Source: UBA6168 sp964442355 (lineage in GTDB: Bacteria > Bacteroidota > Bacteroidia > Chitinophagales > Saprospiraceae). From it: 10,314 bases of DNA. Below are positions 1 through 7,100 of this stretch, piece after piece; positions within the stretch are counted from its first letter, which is position 1, and each line of letters begins with the position of its first letter. The position numbers and the translations under genes are program-made. The stretch is taken from contig CAYTZS010000187.1 in the NCBI GenBank assembly GCA_964442355.1, positions 1 through 10,314 of the forward strand, given 5' to 3'. The notes below the pieces were generated by a model. The model was not told the origin of the DNA and did not search any database. It saw nothing but the letters and a program-made list of their open reading frames with translations.

Positions 1-21
1 AAACTTATTTTTAACCGTTAC

Positions 22-1116
22 TTACTTGCAAAGCAGCGGAATCATTTGCTCCACGATTTCGAGGTAAACCATCGCCCGCACTTTTTTGAAATCGTCGCAG
101 GCTTCGTTCATGCGCTTCATGTTCATGAATGCTTGGCCACGTAGGTAAAGGAAATTGGCGTTGTTGGGGAACTGCGCCAGCGCTTCGTTCAACTTGGCTA
201 CGCCTTCTTCTTGTTTGCCTTCGTTGAAAAGACGGCTGCCCTCTTCTGCCAATGCGGTGGCTTTTTCGTACTTGGAGATAGCACTGGGGCACTTCCCAGC
301 ATCAGGCCGAAAGGTCACGGTGATTTCAGCGGAGGAAGGCACTTGCCGACCCTTGCGGGTGGCTGCCGTCCATTGCCCCCAAGTAGCAGTTGCCACTTTC
401 ACTGCTTCCCAGCGGAACTCGTTGCCGAGGTTCCAGTAGTCGCTCAGGTCAAGCACCTTCACAAGACCATCTGGTGCAGCGAGCAGGGTCATGTCCATCG
501 TACCGATGATGCAACTGTCTTTGTAGCGCTCCGGGAACTTCAGGTTTTTGGCAAAAAACTGCTCCAGTGCAGCATCGCCGCCCTTGTAGGTCAGCGAGTC
601 ATCCACCTCCACCCAGACCGAGTCCCGGCCGTTGACGATAACAAAATCGGAAGGTTCCTCCAGCTTGAACTTGATGGGCACGGACAGTTGTGAGCGCACG
701 ACTTTGCCGCCTTTTTTGCCGGGAACCCAAGCAAGTTTGGCTTGTTGCAGCGCTTCGTTCATACCGGTGGCCACTCGAATCGCTTCATCGCCACAGCCAC
801 CTCCAATGTCCTTCAGGACATTGACGTTCGAGATTAAACCGTTTGGTTCCACCACAAAACTTACCACCACCGTGCCTTCGATGTTTTTGTCCTGTGCCTC
901 CAATGGATACCTGATATTTTGGTTGAAAAACAGCAAGAGCGCCTTTTGAGCGCACTGATTTTTCACATCCATGGTAGTGTCGAGCAGCTCACAACCGGGG
1001 AATCGGGGTGCTTCGTCCACGATTTTGTAAATCGTCGTGTCGTTTTGTGCCGCAATAGAATATGCGATTGCCAAAAGGCAGATGGTCAGCAGTTGTTTCA
1101 TGTTTTGTTGATTCAT
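22..1116 (-). CDS. Exported protein with two TonB C-terminal-like domains and a TPR tail
   Basis: The 364-residue product starts MNQQNMKQLLTICLLAIAYS, a signal peptide probably cleaved after about residue 24 (AIAYSIAAQ). Residues ~60-152 look like a TonB C-terminal domain: a helix, then RYPLEAQDKNIEGTV, then VVEPNGLISNVNVLKDIGGGCGDEAIR, and a closing strand SVPIKFKLEE. Residues ~183-270 repeat this plan in decayed form (NLKFPERYKDSCIIGTMDM, AAPDGLVKVLDLSD, AEITVTFRPD). Residues ~279-350 resemble TPR helices (GSRLFNEGKQEEGVAKLNEA and the following ~35 residues). True TonB has an N-terminal anchor and a proline-rich spacer; both are absent, so this is likely a periplasmic or surface protein that borrowed the domain, as is common in Bacteroidota. 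The frame extends upstream to 1149, but that start lies upstream of the predicted promoter. An alternative start is the ATG at 1101. The partner is unknown. Confidence 0.85.
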   Translation of the reverse strand: MNQQNMKQLLTICLLAIAYSIAAQNDTTIYKIVDEAPRFPGCELLDTTMDVKNQCAQKALLLFFNQNIRYPLEAQDKNIEGTVVVSFVVEPNGLISNVNVLKDIGGGCGDEAIRVATGMNEALQQAKLAWVPGKKGGKVVRSQLSVPIKFKLEEPSDFVIVNGRDSVWVEVDDSLTYKGGDAALEQFFAKNLKFPERYKDSCIIGTMDMTLLAAPDGLVKVLDLSDYWNLGNEFRWEAVKVATATWGQWTAATRKGRQVPSSAEITVTFRPDAGKCPSAISKYEKATALAEEGSRLFNEGKQEEGVAKLNEALAQFPNNANFLYLRGQAFMNMKRMNEACDDFKKVRAMVYLEIVEQMIPLLCK

Positions 1117-1131
1117 GGTGAAATTGGTGGG

Positions 1132-1159
1132 CAAAAGTATCAAACCCAACGCAATTCAA
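1132..1159 (-). promoter_or_regulatory. Predicted Bacteroidota promoter of the TonB_C/TPR gene
   Basis: On the minus strand TTG (1159-1157) is followed after 17 bases by TACTTTTG (1139-1132). This matches the phylum pattern TTG-N17-23-TAnnTTTG exactly. Transcription would start near 1125, leaving a leader of about 10 nt to the ATG at 1116 or 25 nt to the ATG at 1101. It also argues against the in-frame ATG at 1149. Confidence 0.6.
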
Positions 1160-1203
1160 GGCATCGTTCCGAAAGCAGCCGATAAACCACTGATAACCAT
1201 CAA

Positions 1204-1235
1204 TTTGTAGAAAGGTAAAATCCTGCGTACATTTC
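1204..1235 (+). promoter_or_regulatory. Predicted promoter of the DUF4153-type gene
   Basis: TTTG at 1204-1207 is separated by 20 bases from TACATTTC at 1228-1235, a 7-of-8 match to the -7 box TAnnTTTG. A start near 1242 would give a ~22-nt leader before the ATG at 1264. Just upstream are two tandem near-copies, GATAAACCA (1181-1189) and GATAACCA (1192-1199), 11 bp apart, which could be a binding site but may be chance. Confidence 0.5.
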
Positions 1236-1263
1236 CGACTTCGTTCACCAAACAAGCTGACAA

Positions 1264-3057
1264 ATGAAATTGCCATCTATTCCTTTTCTTGCTGATGCCT
1301 TCCTGAGCGTATCGCGCCGTTTCCCTTTTGTTATGGTTGCAGCGGCGGTTGGCGTTGTCACTTCTATGATGCTGATCGAAAACGAGCAGCGTACGAACGA
1401 AGAAGCGTTTATCAGAATCATACTGACCTGTTCGCTTGGCCTGTCCAGCTTTCTTTGTGCAGCGTTGGTTGTCGAAAAATGGAAGTTGCAGCAGCCACTT
1501 GCTTTAATTCCGCATCTGGTTGCACTGGGATTGATGCTGCTCTATTATTTTACACTTGAAGTAGATGTAAATGTTGACCAGATGACCACCCCTGTCCGTT
1601 TCATTGGCCTAAACTTGGCGGCGCATTTGGGAGTCGCTTTCCTCCCCTACCTTGATGCCACGTCCGTGGAGGATTTTTGGGAATACAACAAGCGGCTTTT
1701 TGGCAACTTCATGGTTGGGGCATTTTATAGCCTGGTCATTTTCGCTGGCTTGAGCATTGCCATTTTGGCGGTCAACGAATTGTTCAACCTCAGCATTGAT
1801 GGTAAGATTTACGGCCATCTTTTTGTAGCGATTGCTGGCATTTTCAACACAGCTTATTTCCTCGCTCATTTCCCAGAGCAGTTCGATTTCTCAACAGCAT
1901 CAACTGAAAATCAAGCAGTTGAAACGTCAGCAAGTCCATACACTACCTCCTTCAAGAACCTGACGAAGTTTATCCTGATACCGATTGTGGCCATTTATTT
2001 CTTGATTTTGTACGCCTTTTCTGCCAAGATACTGGTGACCTGGGAACTGCCCCAAGGTTGGGTGGGCAAGCTGGTACTTGGATTTTCGGTAGCTGGTATT
2101 TTCACCTACCTACTCAATTACCTGTTGGTGAAGTTCGACGACAGCATAGCCGTCAAGGGTTTCCGGCGTTGGTTTTTCTACATCCTGCTTCCAATGGTAG
2201 CACTGCTCTTCGTGGCCATTGGGCGGCGCATCAGCGATTATGGTGTGACGGAAGCAAGGTACGTGGTGGCCACGGCTGGGGTGTGGCTGTTGCTCATGTC
2301 GCTGTACTTCATCGTTTCAAAAAAAGACAACATCAAGTTCATCCCAATCAGCTTGGCTTTTTTCTCGTTAATCACCGTTTTGGGGCCGTTCAGTGCCTTC
2401 AAGGCTTCGGAGCGCAACCAACTTGGGCGATTCATGGCCGTTCTGGAGAAAAACAACATGTTGAAGGACGGCAAAATCATTGCGCCCACCGACACATTAA
2501 GTACAAAAGATGCCGAACAGTTTCGGGCCAGCTTTGATTACCTACGGGGGAATGGGCACTTCAAGCAGATAGCCCCATTGGTTGGGTTGCCCTCCGATTC
2601 TATCCCTGACTGGGAAGCAGCCGACAAGCTAATGTATAGCTTAGGTATTCAACAAAACTATACTAGCCAACCCTATTGCGCCGTGTATTTCACCAACAAC
2701 AGCCAAGCCGAAATCTCGATAACTGGCTACGACTTTTTGTACCAAGTCTATGCTTATGACAAAACCAAACCCAGCAGTGATTTCTCCGGCTTTACCATTT
2801 CTGATGGAAGAACTGGGCTCCAGTATTATAAAAATGGCGAAAAATTGGACAGCTTTGACCTACAACCTTATCTGAAAATGCTTGAAGCAAAGGGGATGTG
2901 CGATGCCCCGTCACGAACAGATTCATTGTCCGTTTTTGAGGCAAGCTCAGCAAACTACCACCTGAAATTCCTTACAGATAATGTCAGCTTTGAAAGTGAT
3001 GGGACATGGCGAGCAAAGGAAGTGAACGGGAAAGCAATGCTTCGTAAAAAGCAATAA
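1264..3057 (+). CDS. Polytopic inner-membrane protein, DUF4153 type
   Basis: The 597-residue product has about eleven hydrophobic segments, near residues 21-37, 51-70, 79-97, 112-130, 149-170, 183-202, 235-254, 268-287, 303-321, 334-352 and 358-376. A soluble tail of about 215 residues follows. The stretch FWEYNKRLFGNF (139-150) followed by YSLVIFAGLSIAILAVNELF (155-174) is what I associate with DUF4153 membrane proteins; the assignment rests on recollection of that signature. The family has no established reaction. The tail contains aromatic-rich, probably beta-structured sequence (YCAVYFTNNSQAEISITGYD) and no catalytic motif I recognise. The gene stands alone, divergent from the TonB_C/TPR gene, with its own predicted promoter and no Shine-Dalgarno sequence. 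Length and integrity look normal. Confidence 0.8.
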   Translation: MKLPSIPFLADAFLSVSRRFPFVMVAAAVGVVTSMMLIENEQRTNEEAFIRIILTCSLGLSSFLCAALVVEKWKLQQPLALIPHLVALGLMLLYYFTLEVDVNVDQMTTPVRFIGLNLAAHLGVAFLPYLDATSVEDFWEYNKRLFGNFMVGAFYSLVIFAGLSIAILAVNELFNLSIDGKIYGHLFVAIAGIFNTAYFLAHFPEQFDFSTASTENQAVETSASPYTTSFKNLTKFILIPIVAIYFLILYAFSAKILVTWELPQGWVGKLVLGFSVAGIFTYLLNYLLVKFDDSIAVKGFRRWFFYILLPMVALLFVAIGRRISDYGVTEARYVVATAGVWLLLMSLYFIVSKKDNIKFIPISLAFFSLITVLGPFSAFKASERNQLGRFMAVLEKNNMLKDGKIIAPTDTLSTKDAEQFRASFDYLRGNGHFKQIAPLVGLPSDSIPDWEAADKLMYSLGIQQNYTSQPYCAVYFTNNSQAEISITGYDFLYQVYAYDKTKPSSDFSGFTISDGRTGLQYYKNGEKLDSFDLQPYLKMLEAKGMCDAPSRTDSLSVFEASSANYHLKFLTDNVSFESDGTWRAKEVNGKAMLRKKQ

Positions 3058-3117
3058 AACACCACCTTAACAACCTGATGTTGATTGAGAATTACAATTT
3101 GCTAATAAAAAAACAAA

Positions 3118-3297
3118 TCAACAGTAGCCAACATCGCTGTAATCGTCCCAGAAAAGGTCATGTTGCGGCGCAACAGCGTGCTCATGGTTTTGAGCTGGGG
3201 CTTCGATTTTGACTTCCTTCTCGTTTGCTTTTTTGTTGTTTTGAAGCGTCTTTTCTTCACGCTCCTTCGTCCGGATTAGTTCTAAAAACTTCTTCAT
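3118..3297 (-). CDS. Small hypothetical protein, 59 residues
   Basis: An intact ATG-to-TGA frame of 59 codons. The protein begins MKKFLELIRTKEREEKTLQN, is rich in Lys and Glu to about residue 32, has a His-containing stretch (QNHEHAVAPQHD, 36-47), and ends in an acidic aromatic tail, LFWDDYSDVGYC, with the only Cys as the last residue. There is no signal peptide or membrane segment. Codon use (AAG, GAG, GAA, CTT) resembles its neighbours, and the stop lies 60 bp from the stop of the convergent DUF4153-type gene. The only promoter hint is a weak box, TTCATTTG, about 30 nt upstream. I recognise no family. It could be a real small regulator or a chance frame; the clean start, polar composition and lack of any competing gene favour a real gene modestly. 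Confidence 0.5.
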   Translation of the reverse strand: MKKFLELIRTKEREEKTLQNNKKANEKEVKIEAPAQNHEHAVAPQHDLFWDDYSDVGYC

Positions 3298-3601
3298 GGG
3301 TAAAACTGTGGTTTTTCAGCAGTTCAAATGAAATAGTGTTTCAATTGATTGCTCGGTTCCTTTTATAACGTGCCAACAATGTTTGAGTTACAGATGTTCG
3401 GTAAAACGAGGGATTTTTCACCATTTCTGCCCAAAATAATTCATATCAAATTAGCTTTGCTGGGCACTGAAATTCGACTGGCAAATTGCACCAATTAATT
3501 TTAAGAGTCAAGGTCAGAACAATTTACTGACCAAGAATCGTTAACGAGGCATGGGCTACGACATTTTGTGAACAAGCTTGCCCATCAACAAAATCATTTT
3601 T
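3298..3601. other. Intergenic region with no other recognisable gene
   Basis: About 300 bp of AT-rich sequence between the 59-codon frame and the methylglyoxal synthase start. Reading both strands I find only very short frames and no tRNA-like fold. The one structured element is the dyad at 3512-3532, listed separately. No -7/-33 pair of good quality is visible for the downstream gene. Confidence 0.6.
3512..3532. promoter_or_regulatory. 21-bp dyad GGTCAG-N9-CTGACC upstream of mgsA
   Basis: Perfect 6-bp inverted arms (3512-3517 and 3527-3532) flank a 9-base AT-rich spacer, 70 bp before the ATG at 3602. The size suits a dimeric regulator's operator, or a small RNA hairpin if the leader starts further upstream. 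No regulator is encoded next to it. Confidence 0.3.
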
Positions 3602-3976
3602 ATGAATTTAGCATTGATAGCCCATGACGGCAAAAAACCAGAGATGGTCGCCTTCGTCCTCGAAAACAAGGCGGCTTTGATGGAGGTCACATTGTACGCC
3701 ACTGGCACGACAGGGGGGTATATTGAAAGAGCTGGGATTGACGTAGAGCGGTTGCTGTCAGGGCCGAGGGGTGGTGATGCACAAATCGCCGCCATGGTCG
3801 CCGAAGGCAAGCTCGGCGCAGTGTTCTTTTTCAGGGATCCGCTCGACAAGCACCCACACGAACCTGATGTGCAAATGCTCATGCGGCTTTGTGACGTGTA
3901 CAACGTGCCCTTGGCCACGAACCCTGCCGCTGCCAAATTGATGCTGGCCGGCGTGGTTGCCCAGAACAACAAATAG
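3602..3976 (+). CDS. mgsA: Methylglyoxal synthase
   Basis: Methylglyoxal synthase (EC 4.2.3.3) converts dihydroxyacetone phosphate to methylglyoxal and phosphate in the cytosol, a bypass that frees phosphate when sugar phosphates accumulate. The 124-residue product carries the family signatures in order: IAHDGKK (6-12), LYATGTTG (31-38), LSGPRGGD (52-59), FFRDPLDKHPHEPDV (76-90), RLCDVYNVPLATN (95-107). By alignment with the E. coli enzyme, Asp59 is the catalytic base, with His8, Asp9, Asp79, His86 and Asp89 also conserved. It most resembles the short Bacillus type and is slightly shorter still, ending soon after the last conserved block. The frame can be extended to a TTG at 3578, but the ATG at 3602 places IAHD where the family has it. 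The gene is monocistronic as far as can be seen. Confidence 0.93.
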   Translation: MNLALIAHDGKKPEMVAFVLENKAALMEVTLYATGTTGGYIERAGIDVERLLSGPRGGDAQIAAMVAEGKLGAVFFFRDPLDKHPHEPDVQMLMRLCDVYNVPLATNPAAAKLMLAGVVAQNNK

Positions 3977-3985
3977 CAACGCAAC

Positions 3986-4006
3986 CAACTCATTTTCAAA
4001 GAGTTG
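3986..4006 (+). other. Small hairpin after mgsA, possible weak terminator
   Basis: CAACTC (3986-3991) and GAGTTG (4001-4006) form a 6-bp stem with a 9-base loop 10 bp after the mgsA stop. No T-run follows, so it is not a canonical intrinsic terminator. Confidence 0.25.
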
Positions 4007-4083
4007 CCCACCAAATGCAGCACCTTTCTAACCAATTGCTCACCCCACTTTGAATCAAATCAATAAAAAACACCCCTGCCTTT

Positions 4084-4112
4084 TTTGAAAATCTAATGAC
4101 TTTACTACCTTG
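4084..4112 (+). promoter_or_regulatory. Possible promoter of the coiled-coil gene
   Basis: TTTG (4084-4087) precedes, by 18 bases, TACCTTG (4106-4112), a degenerate -7 box one T short of TAnnTTTG. A start near 4119 would give a leader of about 12 nt before the ATG at 4131. Confidence 0.35.
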
Positions 4113-4130
4113 TTGATAAAATAACCAGAT

Positions 4131-7100
4131 ATGCAGCGAATTAGCACCGCCTTACTTCTTGCAAACTTATTCTTGGCAATTTCCCCAGCCTTTTCGCAGA
4201 ACTGCGACAGCAAGTTGTTGGAGGACAAAGTCGTTGGGGGGACCCAGCTGCTAAAAACGGTATCTGAGGTGATAATCGTGCGGGGAACCTATACCTACAG
4301 CGTTGATTTTCGGAACGAGCGAAACGGCGTCTTTGCCAGGGTTTACTCCAAAGGTGGCGAGATTTTCAACCAGAACGATGAGTTGATTTTCATTGATGAC
4401 AAAAATACCCGGCGCAGCTTCAGGTTTGTCGAAATGGGCGAAATGGCCAAGGATGGTGGCACTCCAACCCACCAAAACACCTTGGCCCTCGACCTTGCAT
4501 CCCTTCAGTGGTTTTCGGAAAACGTGATGACGACCGTTTTCATCAAAAACAACGTCAAAAACCAGATGCTTAAGTTTACGGTGAACACAAACCGTCAGGC
4601 CGAATTCCAGAATTTAGCTAGCTGCTTTTTCCAAAAACTCAACAAGGATTTAGTCAACGACAAACCGTTAGTCGGCAATGAGCGCCAACTTTCTGGCAAC
4701 GACCCAGTGAGCAAGACAAACGCAGGAGGCACCCCTATTTCCCAAACAGGCGGAAGTGGCCCAGTCAAACGGGTAGCTGACATCAGCCAGCTGAACGACC
4801 AAGAACTGGCAGACCTCTATGATGAGCTGCGCCGCACGAAAGAGCGGGTACGGCAAGAAATCGCTGCCGAAAACGACCGCTTGGAAAAATACAAGGCACA
4901 AGTACAACAGGAAATGACGCAGGCAAGGGAGATTGCGCAAACCGAGAAAACCAAGTATGCCCAAGAAGTGCTGGAGGCACGTAAAAAGTCACAGCAAGAA
5001 ATAGCAAACGCCCAGCAAGAAAGTGCAGCCAACGTCGTGGCCAACAAGGAGAAGGCATCTGGCGAAATCGAAAAAATCAATTCTACCGTTGCAGAAGCAA
5101 GGCAACGTGCAGCGGAGGAGGTTCAAAAGTCCAAACTTGAGGCAGCAGAGCAGGTGGCAGCGGCAAGAGAAGCAGCGGCAGCTGAAATTCGCAAGACGAA
5201 AGAGGCCATGGAAAATGCCAAGCTGCAATATGCGGACGAAATTTCCTCGGCCCGGGAGACCTCCGCCTCGGAGATGCAGCGCATCAGGGAGGAGAGCGCA
5301 AAGCTGGTGGAGCAGGCACGCTCGCAGGCAAAAGTGGAACGTGAACGCACTACTGAGGAGGTGGTTGGCACCAAAAGAAGTGCTTCGGACGAGATTTTGA
5401 AAGCAAAGGAAGAAGCAGCTGCCGAAATTGCGAAAGCAAGGGAAACCGCCGTCCTAGAAAAGGAAAAACTTGCTTTTGAAGTAGCAGAAAGCCGCCGAAA
5501 AGCTGCCGCTGAAAAAAATCAATTTCAAGAGAAAAACGCTGCTGAAATTGCAGAGATCCAAGAGAACATGGCTCGCCAGAAGGAGGCAGCAGCACTGGAG
5601 GTGACCGCCACCAAGAAAAAAGCTGCCGAGGAAATCCAGCAAACCCAAATGCAGGTTGCGGAGGAAAAAAACCGGGCTGCCGAAGAAATCGCAAAAGCAA
5701 AACAAGCGACTGCCGTAGAAATTGCCGCTGCAAAACAGGTGGCAGATGCGGAGAGACTAAAATCCGCTGAAGCTGTCAAGGCGGCAAAAGACGAAGCAGC
5801 CCGACAAATTCAGGAAATCGGGAAGCAAGAGGCCGAACAAGTGGCGGCATCTCGCTCAAAAGCAGAGGCCGAAAGACTCAAAATTGCGGATGAAATCTTG
5901 GCTGCAAGAAAGACTGCTGAGGCTGAAATCACCCGCATCCAACATGAAGTTGCAAAAGCCATCGAAGCAGCAAAAGCCAGTGAAGAAAAAATAAAACAAC
6001 AAGCCGCCCAAGAGGTAGCTGCTGCGAAACAACGTGCCTCGGAGGAAATCAATGGGGCTCAAAAAACCGCTGCGCAGCAGGTACAAGATGCCCAAAAACG
6101 CTCGGACGAAGCAAAAAAAGACTATGCCAGCGAAGTTGCTGGCGCTCAAACTACCGCACAGGAGCGAATCAAGCAGATACAGGACGAAGCCGCCAAGTCG
6201 GTAATGGAGGCCCGTGAACGGGAGAAGCAAGCCAAGGAAATGACCGCCACGGAAGTTGTAGCCGCCCGTGAAAAAGCGGCAGCAGAAGTTGCGGCAGCAC
6301 AAGAAAAAGCTGCCAACGACATCTCCGCCGCCAAGCAACAAGCAGCCCTCGCTCAGCAAAAATCGGCCAACGAAGTGGCAGAAGCCAAGCGCAATGCCAC
6401 AGAAAACATCTCCAAAATCAGGCAAGAAGAAGCGGAACAAGTGCGCACTGCCCGTGAAAATGCAGCCACAGAGCGCCAAAAATTGGCGGGAGATGTAGCT
6501 GCCGCAAGGGAAACTGCCGCCAAGGAAATCTCCTTGGCCAAAGAGCAAACCGCCAATGAAATCAAGACAGCAAGGGAAGAGGCAGCACGCCAAAAAGAAG
6601 CTGCGGCAGTGGAAGTGCTGAATACCCGCAAGGACGCTGCCGAAAAAATTGCGACGGCGAAAGAAACCGCAGCAAAGGAAGTCGCAGCTACGCAAAAGCA
6701 AGCCCAGGAAGCCATCTCCCAGACCCAGGAAGAAAAGCAAAATAAGATTAACGAACTGAATGCACAGATAGCCGAGGCAGAGGTAACGGCGCAAAAACAG
6801 ATTAATCAAGCCCAACAACAAGCAAATGCCCTGATTCAGCAACACTCCAAGCAAGTGGCAGAATCAGAAGCGCTGGCTAGGGCAGATATCGAGGCAGCAC
6901 GAAAACAGGCCAAGGATGAAATCGCTAAGGTGCAAACTGAGACCGCAGCCAAAAAAAGTCAGTACGAAACTGAGGCAGAACAGGCCAGAAAACAGTCCCT
7001 GGAAGAGATAAACAAGGCCAAGCAAGATGCAACGGATGCCGTATTTGCTGCAAAACAGCAAGCTACCGAACAGATAACCAAGGTGAAAGAAGACGTTGCG

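Noticed and set aside
1117..1149. Eleven-codon N-terminal extension of the TonB_C/TPR protein
   Set aside because: It overlaps the predicted -7 box and precedes a good signal peptide; its start would lie upstream of the likely transcription start.
3578..3601. TTG start for methylglyoxal synthase
   Set aside because: The ATG at 3602 aligns with the family's N-terminus (MNLALIAHD compared with Bacillus MKIALIAHD).
3298..3601. Riboswitch or structured RNA upstream of mgsA
   Set aside because: Apart from one 6-bp dyad no multi-stem architecture can be drawn from the sequence.
5856..6854. A 332-codon open frame on the minus strand inside the coiled-coil gene, with several other long antisense frames
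   Set aside because: Rich in Leu, Phe, Gly and Cys because it reads the Ala/Glu/Lys repeat codons in reverse. The absence of stops follows from the repetitive codon pattern, and the plus-strand protein has a signal peptide and ordered repeats.
4998..7091. CRISPR array or satellite DNA suggested by the regular repeats
   Set aside because: The period is in a coding frame, copies are well diverged at base level, and there are no identical repeats with unique spacers.
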